From assembly GCA_013396915.1 (NCBI GenBank), contig VWZL01004595.1, positions 286 through 64,285 of the forward strand: 64,000 nucleotides of DNA, written 5' to 3'. The position numbers were made by a program, and so were the translations under genes. Of the stretch, positions 1 through 13,775 are shown in pieces. The stretch's first letter is position 1, and the number at the start of each line of letters is the position of its first letter. Origin of the DNA: Stercorarius parasiticus. Its lineage: Eukaryota; Chordata; Aves; Charadriiformes; Stercorariidae. The notes beneath the pieces are model-generated. The model saw only the letters and a program-made list of their open reading frames with translations. It searched no databases and had not been told where the DNA came from.

Positions 1-2560
1 GAGGGCTTTTTTTTTTTTTTTTATTGTTTTCTTCTCCTTTCTGCAAAGCTGCAAAAGCTCTGCTTTGAAAACTGCTGCCCCAGAGTGCAGTTGCTTAGCT
101 GTCCTGTCAGCATTGTTCTAATGCTCATTCCATATGTATGTCACATAGGAGCAGTACCCTCCTCCTCCTCTCCCTTCCCCCCATCCATGCATTTGATTTT
201 TCTTCCCTAAAGACTGATTTGGGTTTTTTTTCCCCAAGGAGCTTGCAAACAGGGAAATTCAAACTGAATGATCCTGTGCTGTGGTTACTTTTACAGCCAC
301 GACCAGATTTCTCTTAGAAAAAGAGTTTGGTCTGTTCCTTCTTTTCCCCGCTCCCTCTTTTTCTTCCCTATAAGCACAAAGGCTTTAAAAACTAAGATCT
401 CCAGTTCTTTTTTGCTTTTTCGCGTTACCGTGACAGCATGTATCTCTGTTGCTGAAGAATGAAACAGGCAGGCTGGAGTTTTTTTATGTTCAGTGCTTTT
501 GGGACCACTAAAGAGAAGTCTGCAGAGAAATATGTACAGCAACTGTGCCAACTGAGTTTCTCGTGCCTGTTATCTGTCACTTATTCTGACTAAAAGGTAA
601 GGGGTTCTTTAATATTTTTTGTTAAAGTCTTTGTGCATTGTTTGTGCAGTGTCATTTGACATGTGCAACTAATTGGCTCAGGAGGGAGGTGGGTTATGAA
701 GATTTTTGTGTTAAGGTATTATAGGTCACCCAAGCAAAGCTCTTTGCATCCAGAGGAGAAAAAAACCACTTGTTTCTTGGAATTTTTTGCCTTTTCATCT
801 CAAATAGTTCCTCCAGCTTTACTTGCTACTGATTGAGACATAAAGCCAGGGCTTTATTGCTGGTGCTTATCTTCTCTAGTCCTTTTTCACTACCTAGGAA
901 GCGCACGCACCCAGTTTGTCTGTGCGTGCGCATGTGTGGGGTAAGGCATATCCCCTTTACATGGGAAATACTTGGCAACATGCAGTTCTCCTCTTTTACT
1001 GTAACTAAATGTCTTCAAGCACTCTTTGCAAGGTAAGAATGCCTTAGTTCAGCACACTGCAGCTTATGCCTGTTTAAAATTATTAGTTGGATTACAGTGC
1101 ATACTGTGGAAAGTTATTAGTTTCCACAGAGACCAATTTAATTGGGGGTATGTGTGCAGCAGTTCTGTTTTGTGCCTTACATACGCTGCTTATGGGCGAG
1201 TATGAAATGTTATTTTTTCCATAATTCCTGGGAAGGGTGAAGTTTACGCTGTCTGTTAGGCATAACAAATGAAGTTATAGCTGAAATCGATTAAAGCTGC
1301 GGAGAAGCATAGCCTTACAAGGCTTTTCAACTTCGCCCTGAGAGTCAGAAGATAGTTTATTAAAATATTTTTTTGCACTGCATTGTAATGTGCAGAAATG
1401 CTAGCAGGAAGGCAGCTTCACCAAGCAGAAGTAGCAGCAAATGATGCCTGGACTGGATCATTACATCATTTGTGTGTTAGAAACCTGTTTAATCCATAAC
1501 CTTGGTGTGCACTGCTTTTTTGTGCGTGTGTGTGCTGGGTGCATCTTTCAACAGCCTCTTAGTTCAAGAGGGCTTTGTTTTATAAAATGTGTTTCAGCTT
1601 TGCAGGCAGGAGAAGTGCACTCTAGCTGTCCCCTTAGCTGTGACACAGTCCGGTTTTTGGCATTTTGGAAGAGGCTGATTTTTTAGGACTTGCTTTCGTT
1701 TCTTTCGCAGCTATTTGCGTTCTGACTTCTTAGCTGTTAGTTCTCTGCATAGAAAAGGCATCTTAAGGCTGTTCATTTCTCATGTTTTGAAATGATGAGT
1801 GGCTGAAACAGTTGAGCAACCTCATTCAGTAATACTGCTTTACCTTGAATGTGGCATTGCTTATTTGAATAACTAGGAGTGCCACCAAATATGTAATTGG
1901 TTTAAAAACAGTCTAAAAATGCAAAGTGTAAAGGAAGAGAGAGAAGTCCTGTCTGCAGGCATTAATTTCTTTACTGTAGGTGTTTATAATGTCATTTCAA
2001 AATCAGAGATTTCCTAACACATGCTCTGTGACTGTATTTTCCCATGATTGTTGCTTTATATCGGGACTGAGAAAACAGTCATTTAGATAACAGGTTTTCA
2101 TTGACATCCTTTTTATAATATAGAAGGGAAGAAGCAGTAATAAGTTAAATTGGCATCTGCTAATTATGCTGAATACAGATTGTGAGCTCTGCAAGTCGTC
2201 CCTTGCCTTAATGCTGTTAGCATATTTTAGCACTGGCAACCAAAGGAAAGAAACTTGAATGTTCCTGCTTGGTTTTTTTTTAGGAGAAAAAAAGATGACT
2301 TGTGAAGAAATGTGAAGTTTTGGGTTTTTTTAATGTTTGTATGCTGGTTTTGAACAGGAAAGCATTGCACACAGTTCGGTAGCACTTGGTAAAATTCATT
2401 AGAGATCACTGAGACACTGACTTGTCTGGTGATCACTAGAATTAATTTTGACCCTTGGTGACAAAACCATCGTTGTCTGATATAAAACTTAGGGAAGGAA
2501 AAGTTTGAGTGTTTCTTAGTTACCAAATACCTGATTCTTTCAGGACTCTGAGAAATAATT

Positions 2561-2591
2561 AAAAAAAAAAAAAAAACAACAAACAAAAAAA
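2561..2591. repeat. A-rich tract
   Basis: Sixteen A followed by CAACAAACAAAAAAA. It could be the tail of a decayed retrocopy, but no source gene is recognisable on either side. Confidence 0.7.
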
Positions 2592-5500
2592 GTGTTCTGA
2601 ACTTAGCTGTGGTTCTTCATACTAAATGGCAATTTTGCTCACCTCATCTAAAAACCGGAGTCTTGGGCTCCCGTGAAAGCAGAAGAGCTATGCTTCTGCC
2701 CAGATGTGCTCATTTGTGCCTGGTGCGTTTTCGCTGTGCAGCCGCATCCCTGCCTGGCCCTGGCACTGAGCCCGGGCTCGGGAGACGTTAGAAGCTCGGC
2801 TTGTGGGGGCTTTGCCAGGGGACACGCTCCAGCCCTTCAGGCCGTTGGCAGCCGAGCAGAAGACATGCAAGCGGTTGTGGTGGGTCAGCCACTAGAGGGG
2901 AGACAAGAGCTGCGTTATGTTCATGTCTGTTACCACGGAGTACCACATACGATGGTGTCTACGTAGGGGTTTGCAGTGTGCAGTGGAAATATCTGACCTA
3001 ATCTGGATCCTCTGGATGCAGGGAGCATCCAGCAGTGGTTGTGTGGGGCGTAGCCTGGGCTGATACAGGTCCTCTTCCTCAAGGAATGCAATCTTCTGCA
3101 GTGAATGGCATCCCATTACAAGTTTTAGATATAGCAGAAACATGTGTATGCTTTATCTGCGATGGAGGTTCTGTGGTTTTCTGCGTGTGGACCTACCTGA
3201 GTGTCAATGTGCACAACCTCCCTTTTGCCCAGCTTGGGCAGGAGCGGGCCCAGCCTCGGTGCAGGTGTCCAAATTCACTCCTTTGTCTCTGTGGTGGAGC
3301 TTTTTGCTATGAACTTGACAAAAGAAGGAGGCCATAAGTTTTTCGTTTGCTTCTCACATCTAGATGACTATGGTATGCTCATAGATGGCTTTAACTGGAG
3401 TTGAATGGTGACAGGTGACTGGTAAGCATTGGCTCGAGACCTCAAAAGTTGAAGGAAGTGTCTTTTCTCCCTTCTTGGCGGCTTGAATCTTCTTCTGTAT
3501 GATCATATGCAAAATTTTTACTGGTAATGATGATTTGGCACATAGATTTTGCATAAGTTGTTTCATCCTTCTTTAGAGGACAGCTACGTTGAACTCGAAG
3601 TATTGCCCTGGGTGACAGTGATGGGCAGACTGGGAAGTATCTTGTGCAGAGAGGTGTAAGGCTGCGTGGAGGTGGGAGAGCTCCCAGCCGGCGAGTCCTC
3701 CATGTCAAGGTGAGGTTTCCTGGGGCTGGGCAGCGCAGGAACCACATGCTCTGGGTACTGGTGTGATGTATTATGGCAGTGCTGTAACTCCTGCCTTCAT
3801 GTGAGCCTAATTTTGTTAAAAGTGATGTCAGAGTCTTTTTAATAAGACATTATGATTTTGGCTTCAGTTTTGGGTTTTCTTACTCTCTTACGTGCATGTG
3901 TGAAATGCAAAGCATATTTAATGAGTGAATACTTCAAATGCTTCCAGATTAATTAAAAACAGTTCCACATCTGGAATAAATCCAGTACCTTTCATGGATG
4001 GCTTCAACTTCATGGTTTTTCCCTCTTGTGAGAAGCCCTGTGAATATCCCCGTGCGGATGCTTGCGAAAGCCAGAGTGGTCGAATCCAGGCTTATTTTAC
4101 AAAAGAGAGAGATCTGAAGCCCACAGAGATCAATGAGATCTTGGTCTTTATTCCAGCAGACTTTGGATAAGACCTAATAATATATATAATATGATATGCC
4201 TATGCATGGTCAGGTATATTCAGGGTATCCTGTCTTGAAGGTATCTGTGCAAGTCTTAATTAAAATGTGTTGTTTTTTTTCTCATGGTTCATCTGCTGTT
4301 TAAATTCATGCAGATTTCAGTGGAGTTTGAGTTAGGCACCACAAACTAAAAAGCGTTTTTATAATGAACTTTTTTTTTCTTCTCTCTGTCCCCAAAAGTA
4401 AACAAAATGATCAGATTTTTCTCTATGGGAATGTTGTGATTTAAACTGACACAACTAAGTGACCTAAAGATAGGCTTATTGCATAGATAAAAAATGCAGG
4501 GTTGGGTTGTTTGAACTGCATTAGCATCAGAATAAGAAACGGCAGGGCGAGTTGGCCGAGGTGGCCATGCAGAACTGGGGAGGGTTGTTCTTTGGAAAGT
4601 CTGCGAGCTGGGAATTCTTTTCTGAGCCATAAATAAATAAATCTGTGTCCTGAGCAATTAATGAATACAGAAGTCTGGGCAACTTTAAGCTGTTTGGGAT
4701 ATTTAAAAAACCCATATGGTGCTTTTGTTAGTATTGTTGATTTCCACTTTTTCCCCCTATTATTTCCATTTTAAGATGGGGGTTTTTTTTTATCTTCTTT
4801 ATTTTTGCTGAAAGATGTTGATGAGAATGTTTTTGCCAGTGCTCTTCTGTAAAACCGCTGTTAACTCCCACATCAGTTTCAGCATGTGTCGCACCAAAAT
4901 GTTACCCCCGAAACTTTTGATCTTCCAGATAGAGATAGGGATTGCAGACAGTTTAGTGCTTCGAGTACCTCGTCTTTGGAGTTGTCCTCTGCCAGCTCGT
5001 GCTGCTTACGCCAGTGATGCCAAGAAAATTATCTTGCAGTGATCCTACTGTGAATGTGTATAGAGCTTTTCCGGGGGATCTCAGTGTGTTTTACAGACCA
5101 AAACTAATTAAACCTCACGACATTCACGGCAGGCAGATAAGCATGAACCACAGTAAGTAAGCTAAAATAGTGAGAGGTGAAGAGATCAACTTTCCCATGG
5201 TAGTGAACAGTGGCGTTCCTGTTGAATGGAGTTACAGGTGCCTCGCACCTCTGGAAATGAGGCCGCTGGTAACTTGCCGGGGAGGGCTACCCTTTTGGTG
5301 ACAGACTTTGTGGAGGCGGTTAATGTTTGCAGTTTTGCATCCAGCACCTGTCTTTTAGAGATCGGATTAGTTCAGATTCCCTTAACGTTTCCTTGCTGGT
5401 GAGTTCTTGGTGAGTGTGTGTAAGGAGCAGCATTCTGGAAGGCTATTGAAATGTCCCCTTACCCTTCCAGACATGAAATTTCTGAATTAACCAGCTTTGG

Positions 5501-5816
5501 CTGGGGTTGTAACTTTTAAGTATCATTTTGCATTAAGCAGAAAGTGCCTGGCTAAGGTGCACCATCTCTCACGGTGCTGACAGGTTTTGACCCTTACTGG
5601 GTTTTGACTTCATTGGTGTAGTGTTTCTAGTAATTCCAGCTCTGATATGGCTTTTAAGGGAGGACTGATGTTCTCAAGAATACTGCTGTGGTCACTTTGG
5701 TTGTAGGCAAAAGAAAAAAACAATGCTGGTGAAGTGAATGAGCTGGAAGTATAGGAAAATGGAGTAGGAAAGAGAAAGTTCACTTAACTGTTTCAAGTAC
5801 ACAGCTGCTTCAAGGA

Positions 5817-5869
5817 GTTCTAACTAGTTGAAGTAAACTTGAAGTTCTAACTACTTCAAGTAAAAGAAT
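5817..5869. repeat. Two-copy 27-bp imperfect tandem repeat
   Basis: GTTCTAACTA starts at 5817 and again at 5844, each copy followed by a GAAGTAAA or CAAGTAAA half. Differences between copies swap TTGAAG for TTCAAG, so the second unit is partly self-complementary to the first. Confidence 0.8.
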
Positions 5870-8351
5870 ACAAGGCAATGCCTTTAAAAAAATAAAGGTT
5901 TTAGCCAGTCAGGTAACCTGTTTATGAAATTATAGAGGGGTTTAAAGAAAGCAATCTAAAGAGACATCTAAGGAAGCATCAGATAATTATGCTACTATGA
6001 CGCAGATTTGCAGATACACTGATACAATGCAGAAATTGCCATTATGACATGCTGTACAACTGGGATATACTGACAAAGAGAGAAAAGAAGGAGTAGTGAG
6101 AGAAAGCTATGGCCCTAATTTCTATAGCCTTTTAAGAAAATGTTTTAGGCATAGGAGCCAGCTAAAAAGGTTAATTGGGCAAGATCAGTTATTGTGGTGT
6201 GTGAAAGTGAGCTTCAGAGCATGAGAGGAGAAAGCACCAGACAAAGCAGTGAAGTGTTTCATGAGATGAAGCTGTTTGTGGTGGTGAGAAATAAGTATTA
6301 GCCCCACGCCGGTCTGGAAGAGAGTAGTATAAGAAAAGCGAGAGAATTTACTGAAGATGTGAGTGTTGTTTCAATGACGCAAGACCCCCCAAAGCTGTGT
6401 GGATGGAAAGAGAAGGGCAAACAGGTTGCCTATGGATCTGCGTATGAGGGTTACAGCGGGAAAGGAGTAAAGCTTGTGAAAACTGAAGGAACAAGGCACA
6501 AAAGAGCAGGCAGCAGGAACAGGTTGGAGCCTTTTTTACCAAATCAGCACAGTGCCTGAAAGCATCCAAAAAAGCGACGGAGTTGTATGACTGTATGCGC
6601 AGTTGGGCAGGAGCTGGCAGTTGGGTTGTTCTAGCAGTTAGTTCTCTCTGCCTGAGGCCACACTGAAAATACTGTGTGTAGCTTAGGCTATCTACTTACA
6701 TAAAGGGTGTTACAGTCATGGAAAAGAATGAGCCAAAGGGAATGTAAAGGTCACAGACAAAGATTACAGGGGCATCTGATGGAAGAAGCAGGGATGTTGA
6801 GGTATGTGCTTCCGTAAAGCTGTCACTTGTACTGGAAGGCGGGAATACCAAAGTTCGTCCACAAAGTGTTGGGGTGGTTGAACCTGTCTGGAACTGCTTT
6901 ATATTCAGTGGTTGTTGGGTGGAATAAGCTGACATAAAAATCAGGAGAATAAACGAATGTTTGCTGAAATTGAGCCTAAAAACTAGGGATTTGGCATGAT
7001 GATCTAAGTGCTAACTCCAAAGAGCGGGAGTTAATTTTTGCATTGGCTTCCTTACTGAAGACCTGCCTGTCTTCCTAGGAAACAGCCCTGAGAATGAGCT
7101 GTTGATATTGGAGCATAAGTATTCGTTTTTAAATTAATTTTAATAATGCGGGCATAAGTCAGTTTGTGTTAGTGCTTAATGCTAATGAAATGGATTTCAG
7201 TCCGCTGGGCTGAGAGAGCAGAGTTTCACTATTTCTTCTATTGCACATCTGAGTTCGCTGAGAAGTTGGATCGAAGGACAGCATCTCTGCTTCATTTGTT
7301 GCTGGTTATGCAGTTCAGTTAGTGCATTACAGATTTTACAGATTTTTACAGAAATTACAGATTTCTGAACAACTCTCACGAAGGTGAATACGGGCTTAGA
7401 GGAATCTGCAACTCCGCAGAGGAACTCGGTAACTAGATGCTAAGAAGGGGCTGTTCACACAGGGCAGACAAAAGGGTCCTTTATGCAAAAGTAGCTTGTT
7501 AGCTTTTTGTTTTTAAGCTGTAGCATGTCTAAGCGATCAGGGTGTCACACACTAATAAACCGGCCAGTCCCTCTGGAATAGACATTCTTGGTGGTGATTT
7601 AGAAGGTGCATTTATACAGTCGTCTCCAACTTCATTACTACGCTGTTTCCTTGGATACTAAGCATTTTGCATATAATTACGAGAGGGACGTTAACAATGC
7701 TTGGTGGTTCTAATGGTTTTAAAAAAGTTTTTCTTATTACTTGGTTTAGTGATTCTCTTTTTTCCTCAAATTTTCTGTATCAGAGAGGAAAGACAAAAGG
7801 AAGTGATTTTTGTCAGCTAATTTGCACAGCTTCTTTTGAGCCAAGAACAGGTTTTATTTCATAAAGTGTGGAAATCCTGCATGCTATTTGTGGAATTATG
7901 TTGCTGAATGGGTTGTAAATAGGAGTTGAAGTGCTACTATTCATTGCAACATCAAATTCACACTGTTTGGGAACAATCTTACAATAGTAAAGAAAAAGCT
8001 GTTTAAATGCTGGGCAGTAAACAAAATTTGTTATGGGTGTGAAAGCATTTAAATACTTCATGTGTCTATTTGAGACTTGGGTATTTTGATAGCGTTCAGT
8101 ATGTTTCTTGAAGGTACTTTCTGCTCTTTACACACCATCTTGGTTGCCTCAACTCCGGCTGTTGTTTGACAAACAGTTTGAGCTGCCATGGACATGCAAA
8201 GGATCCCTCCCGCCTGCCCCAGGCACCCGTTCCCATCTTCCTCCCTCCCTTTTGTTTGCAGGCATATTTGCAATAGGGCAGCTCAATCCCTAGTGAGAAC
8301 AAAATCAACAGACAATACAAAAAAAAAAAAGACGAAAAGGGGAAAAAAAAA

Positions 8352-8376
8352 GGGGGGTGGAGGGGTGGGAGGAGGG
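8352..8376 (+). other. G-quadruplex candidate
   Basis: Four G-runs of 6, 4, 3 and 3 bases (8352-8357, 8362-8365, 8367-8369, 8374-8376) with loops of 4, 1 and 4 bases fit the standard pattern. It follows an A-rich tract beginning at 8319. Confidence 0.75.
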
Positions 8377-8882
8377 TGGTGAGCCCGGGACAGCTGCTTT
8401 GGTGGCCACGGTGGCTTATCCTGCCATAAAGTGATCACCAAGCTGTGGCATGAAATGATTGTGCCTGAATAGAATAGGTCTTTGGTTCAGTTGTAGAGCG
8501 TCTGCAACTCTTGGAAAGAAGTTGGTAGGAGGATGAGGCTGTGCTGCCTGGGCTCGTGCGGTGATGTGCGGTGATGCACCGCATGTTGTGGCCCATCGCT
8601 GGTCCTGCAGGTGAGCCTGTTACCTCCAGGGCCCACAGCGCATCTGCTTGTTCCGCAAAGTATGCTTTTACATGCACTTGAGTAATGTCAGTTCAGGAGC
8701 ACTATTTTTGCATGTCAAAAAAAAATATTAATGCTTTCGTGTTCTTTGAGACCTCATTGGACCTTAGGATATCCCCTAGAAACACAGCGACAAGGATTTA
8801 AACTCTTAAATGACTGTAACTGTCACAGGCTGAATAGTTACATGCGGTATGAGGGCAGCTGAGCACGGTGAAATGGGCTGTA

Positions 8883-8902
8883 CGTGTGTGTGTGTGTGTA
8901 CA
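8883..8902. repeat. Short (GT)n microsatellite
   Basis: An uninterrupted GT run of about eight units followed by ACACCCCCG. Confidence 0.85.
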
Positions 8903-10534
8903 CCCCCGCTCACACTAGAGGTATGCTCCCTTCCTGAAAGCGTTTTTTAAATTTGAACCATTTTTTTTGTAGTGTTAAAAGAACTGCTTTATGTTCCAAC
9001 AGATACTTTTTTCTTCAGAGAAACATTATATTGTGTAGTTCATTTAATAAAATAAAATCATTTTTCCAAAAGCCACAGAATACAGAATTTAATACAGTAG
9101 CATTGGAACATAAATTCTAGGGATGGATGTGAGATGGCTCTTTTACAGTACACTCAGCTTTATTGCGGTCCTCATAGTGGCTTTCATATGCCAAAAGCTA
9201 TTGAGAGTCTTTTCTTATAAAAGTGATATAGAAATATATTATAGCCAGATATTTTCTTCTTATGCATAATAGTTTCACAAGTGAGACATGCTTCTTTTTT
9301 TTCCCCTTCTGTATGGATTTGTAATTTTGCTGCGTTTGTTTTGGTAAGCTGATGCATTGCTATTTTATAACTTTTAACTTTTTTTGCTCTACATTTTCAT
9401 CTTAAAAATACAGAGGATACAGATAGTTCAACTTCAAATCAGGTGTAGTTATTCCTGATGACTTTGATCTTTGACGTGATGCGCTCTGACAGAGGTTTTG
9501 GGGTAGTTTTTTACCCTTCTGGAGATTCGCAGGGGTCAGATTGAAATGGCAGCCGACTTTCAATTGGTGCATAGAGGACCTTGAGGAAGACCAACTATAG
9601 CACCTTGCTGTATGAAACTTCGTTTTCAAACGAGGTTTTAAATTCAGCAGCAGCAAGCCTCACTGGGCGTGAGCCAGCAGTTATTATTTAGTCTGGAGTC
9701 CTTTTATTTCATGTGAGCAGCTTTCCCCATCTCTTGCCTGAAAAGTGGGAAAACGGTGAGCATGTGGCTGGGAGGCGTGTGGTGTGGGTTTGCTTCTGCA
9801 GGATGCTCTAAGAGGGAGCATCCACGTGTCTTTGCCCAGGGCAGTCCCTGGGAGCTGTGCATGGGCACACCACGTTTGAGTGGCAGAGCAGCTCAACACA
9901 GCCACACCTGGATTTTGGAGGTGCAGAGAGGGATGATACCAGGTTGCTGGCACAGCTTCCTCCCCTCCTGGTACACAAACAGAAGACATGGAGCCAGCAG
10001 CTGCCTGTGTTTCAAGGACATGGATCAGCAGCTCGGGAGATGTGACCTGTCCCATTTATTGGCAAGCACTAAGCTGGATGTTCGGCGCCACGCGCTGCAA
10101 GGTGTCCACCTTGCTAACAACTTCTCTGCTTGTCAAAGCATGTAAGGGACGGGGCGGCTCCCATTAGGAAGATTTATTTGCTGGGGCTGTGGGAGTCAGT
10201 GTGGCACCAGTGCAGCGTGGGCTCCCAGCAGGAGGGGAGAAGTCCAGACCAAGAAGGCTGGCAGCAAACCGGGGTGAGACACAAGCAATGCACCGTAAGA
10301 GGGACCAGGTCTGACCGTGTTTCATGTGTTGGGGTGACTTACCCCAACCAGTGTTTGGTGTGCATGCGGCGTTTGCTTTCTGTCCAGAATTTGAGAGAAA
10401 AGATTTGCAGCTTGACCTTGGATTGCAGATGATCCTGACTCCAGGAGAACAAATGGAGAACAGTGAAGCATTAAGAGATGTGCTTGTTCTTCCTGGTGGC
10501 TACCATTTTCAACAACATAATGGAGTCATGACAC

Positions 10535-10587
10535 TGTTGTTGTTGCTGCTGTTGTTGTTGTTGTTGTTATTATTATTATTATTATTA
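10535..10587. repeat. (GTT)n/(ATT)n trinucleotide microsatellite
   Basis: A run of GTT units, interrupted by GCTGCT, changes after about 32 bases into seven ATT units. Compound trinucleotide repeats like this arise by slippage and are usually length-polymorphic. A chance open frame across it yields a leucine run that has no support as protein. Confidence 0.97.
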
Positions 10588-11297
10588 CCCCTGCCTTATG
10601 GGTCTCCATTTCACGATCAGTGTCTCCAATTAACTTTCCAAGATCTGGATGTAGTTTCGAACTCTGAACTCAAATTCCTGAACTGTGAATAAGTGATGAG
10701 TTTTGAATGGCCACATTCAAACAACCGTATGACCTTCTGTTTTGGAAATTTAGCCCTATAATGCTGGTGGGCATTGCTTTATAGGCAAACCTTCCTGCCC
10801 TAGTCAGCTGGAGTACGTGGGGGATCTCCTTTGTGGTCTGGAACAAGGGGCTTGAGCTGTTTGTGCCTGTTTTCTCATCTGGACATAGGCTGAGTGTGTG
10901 CGCTTACCTGCTGTTTGAATAAGCATGAAAATCAGGGAACTTGAGGGCAGCGCTGTCAGGGCAGGTGTAGGCGCTTGCAGTCGAAGCTTTTCTGACAAGC
11001 CAGTGGATGTGGGTGCTTGAGGGAAGTCCTGTATCCATAATTATTTCAGGGGGTAGATAGCAGTCTGCTATGGAATAGTTACTGCTTCCCAGTGTGGCTG
11101 GTGGTGAGGCTTCCCATGCAGCCCGGGCTGCTGTGCTTGTTTAAAATGCCTTTCATGGAGAAAGGGCAGATCGTAGCTCTGTAAGGCTGTTTTCCCTCGT
11201 TTTCCATGCAGGACTGCTGCAGATATTTGAGGGAACCGCATGATTCTCCCAAGGGGAGCATGGAGCTCTGTTAGTGAAGAGGGCTAAACAAAAAATC

Positions 11298-11313
11298 TTT
11301 TTTTTTTTTTTTT
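11298..11313. repeat. Poly-T run
   Basis: Sixteen consecutive T; no element identified around it. Confidence 0.9.
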
Positions 11314-11351
11314 AATTTTGCGTGATTTTGACATATGAAACTGGCTCATAA

Positions 11352-11567
11352 ATGGCTCCTCTTTCTGAGGTTCTGCATCTAATGCCAGATATTGAAAAGG
11401 CACTTTTCCAAGGTGATTATCGAAACTCTGTGTTAAGAAATACCTCATTTAATCTAGCGTATGCTGATTGCCATGAAGATATTTTCAACAGATACTGTGC
11501 AGCGGTGTCTGTCATTCTCCAGGACATAAATAACTGCTGGACTGTAGATGACTGTGCGGCTAACTGA
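11352..11567 (+). other. Unassigned 71-codon ORF with coding-like composition
   Basis: It runs from ATG to TGA and gives an acidic peptide beginning MAPLSEVLHLMPDIEKALFQG, rich in D, N and C near its end (CHEDIFNRYC, NNCWTVDDC). No family is recognised. There is no visible splice structure and no promoter. It may be chance or a decayed exon. Confidence 0.15.
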
Positions 11568-11689
11568 TGGCTTATGGGTAACCTCTCTTCTGGCACCGAA
11601 ATAATGGGTTGTTTGTTCCTCCAGTTGAAATCCTGATGTGTTTTGATGTTTCTGATTTACATTTTTAGCGCAGTTCCTGATACCGTTCA

Positions 11690-11870
11690 GCGTTCTGGGA
11701 ATGGTCTTTAAACTTAATGTTTATTTTGGAGCATTGGTTTTCCAGCGAACAAATATGTAATTAGCAATTAATGGTTTTGCTATAAATAAACAAAAGCGAA
11801 CAGTTCAGCTTTAAATAGTGATCTCTGCTCTGTGGAGCTTTTAATTGGACTGTGCCTGCAAAGTTGGACC
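11690..11870. promoter_or_regulatory. Candidate homeodomain-site cluster
   Basis: TAATTAGCAATTAATGG (11759-11775) carries three TAAT/ATTA cores within 17 bases. It is followed by an AT-rich, repeat-free stretch with GCTATAAATAAAC and CTTTAAATAG. Such blocks are typical of conserved enhancers around developmental genes, but conservation cannot be seen here. Confidence 0.22.
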
Positions 11871-13775
11871 TTTCCAAACACGCAACAGGCTTTGAGGGAC
11901 TCCCTGCTGCGGCGACTGAACTGGGCGAGTTGGAAAGCTGAAACCGCAGTGGTTTGAGTTAATTTTTGGTTGGCTAAAAAGTGGTTATTGTCTCAAATAA
12001 CTGTGCATGAGCCGACCATTGGAGGGGGGCAGAAGGATGGTGGTTTCAGTAAGGGTAACTCGTTTGAATGCGGTGGGAGTTTCAGCATGCAGAAGACTTT
12101 CAGTGCGGTGCCTTTCCCTCGGTGGCTGCTCGCTGGGGTGTGGGTGCCTGGTGGAGGTGGGGGTGGAGGTGCAGAGGTTCTTCTGTGCAGCCAAGGCAGA
12201 TCTCTCTGAGCACCACCAGCACTCCCTTGTGTGCATCAGAATTAGCATGTTATAATATCCCATGCAAAGTAATTGGATTTAGCACCTTGTATGGATTCAG
12301 GTATTTCTCAGGCGGATAGTGGTCCCAGGCCAGCTTTGATGGAAAGCTTTCTTCCTTGCAGTGCTTTGGCCTTAGCACGTGGGCTGGAAAGGAGATTTCT
12401 GTGTTTCTCTCGTAAATTTGTTTGGCTTAAGGATGACTCTACTTTTCTGTTTCCCACATGATTTCTGCAGTGTGGATTCCACTTATCTGAGAGAAACTGT
12501 GATGTGTTTGACCTTATGCATCCATGCATTGCTTCTTACTTAGGCACGTTAAGCAATTTTCGTGGCCTAAGCTGTATATAATTTGAAAAAGTGATGGCAA
12601 TAGACCCTTCTCTAAATGTTGCCTGTTTGAACAAACTGCAACTCTTCTGAATTTTTTCACAGGAGGATTTAGAAAGAAGAAACTGTATTCATCGATGATC
12701 GTTTTTCTTTGGTTTTTATGGGCTTAGGGTGGGTCCAGATTTTCAGAGACTACTTCATCAGGGGGCCAATGGGAGGCAGTTTTTAGGAGTTGTCTTTCAG
12801 AAAGGTGGTTGCTCTGCCGTGCCTGGAAGTCAGACCCGTGTAGACATCTCAAGTTAGTTATAGACAACTTGAGCAGGTTGCTCCATAAGCAGAAATTGCT
12901 CTGTGTTACGTTTGCAGCGCAGCGGCGGGTGCCAGCGCCCTGCAGATTCCTGCCCTATTGGAAGAAAAATGAGCACTGCTAAGTCTAAGTTTCATTCTCA
13001 AATCTCAAACTTGTTGAGAATCTCAATCAAAATATTTGCTCCTTGCACTTCAAGCTTGATCTCTTGCTATTGCTATATGTCACAGCCATCTCAAAGAGAA
13101 ATAGCATTGCAAAACCAATAATCCAGTTCCTAGCCTCAAGAGAGACTTTTTTTTTTTCTTCAGAATCGTAAGATTTAGGTATTTCTCAAGTGGTTGTTCT
13201 GTTTATTTGTGTTTGTTTTTTTTCTCTTAATGGCACCTGGACGCATCCATATATCTTCCTCTGAGACTTCTTCCTGGATTGCTCAGGCAATACCATTTTC
13301 TCAGGTCACTTTGAGTGTTGTGCCCGCATGGACTAAACACCATTATTTTATGGTAGAAACCAGAGGATCAGCAACCCTCGGCAAACTTCTAGAGAATGAG
13401 CCTGGCATGCTGTGGGCAAGAAAATGCCTCTGCCTCTGTGGGTGGTAAATGGCACTGTGCTGGTTAGGGGGACGTGTCCATTGGTGCTACTCGCCAGCCC
13501 TCAAGGCTCATCTCACCTACCAGGTCCCACACTCTGTCTCTGCTCATCCGTACCCTGGCTGTCCCTTCTTGTTCCTATTGACTGGGTCCACACCTGCCTT
13601 TTCAGCCGCTGCAGGGAGCAATTCTGCTGAGACCACCTCTCTGTCACTTAGAATATCATTTTGGGACAAACCTGGAATTGGACTCATTCCAAGGTCTGGC
13701 GTGGAGTGAAATTTATCCCACAGTCCCTTTGTAAAATCCTTACAGGACTGTCATTACTTTGACTTGGGATCTTAC

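Larger units (their letters stand above)
1..13775 (+). other. Noncoding DNA, probable FAT3 5' intron or upstream flank
   Basis: No gene exon recognised. GC-rich islands at about 2640-3080 and 9740-10330 give long chance frames on both strands but no CpG-island-like promoter. The block starts in a poly-T run (8-23). Only microsatellites, a two-copy repeat, a G4 motif and one small unassigned ORF are notable. Confidence 0.6.

Noticed and set aside
9684..10145. Overlapping 120-130-codon frames on both strands
   Set aside because: They lie in a GC-rich patch with few stops by composition, are low in protein-like features, and have no family match.
10324..10692. Frame containing a long leucine run
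   Set aside because: The leucines are just the GTT/TTG microsatellite translated.
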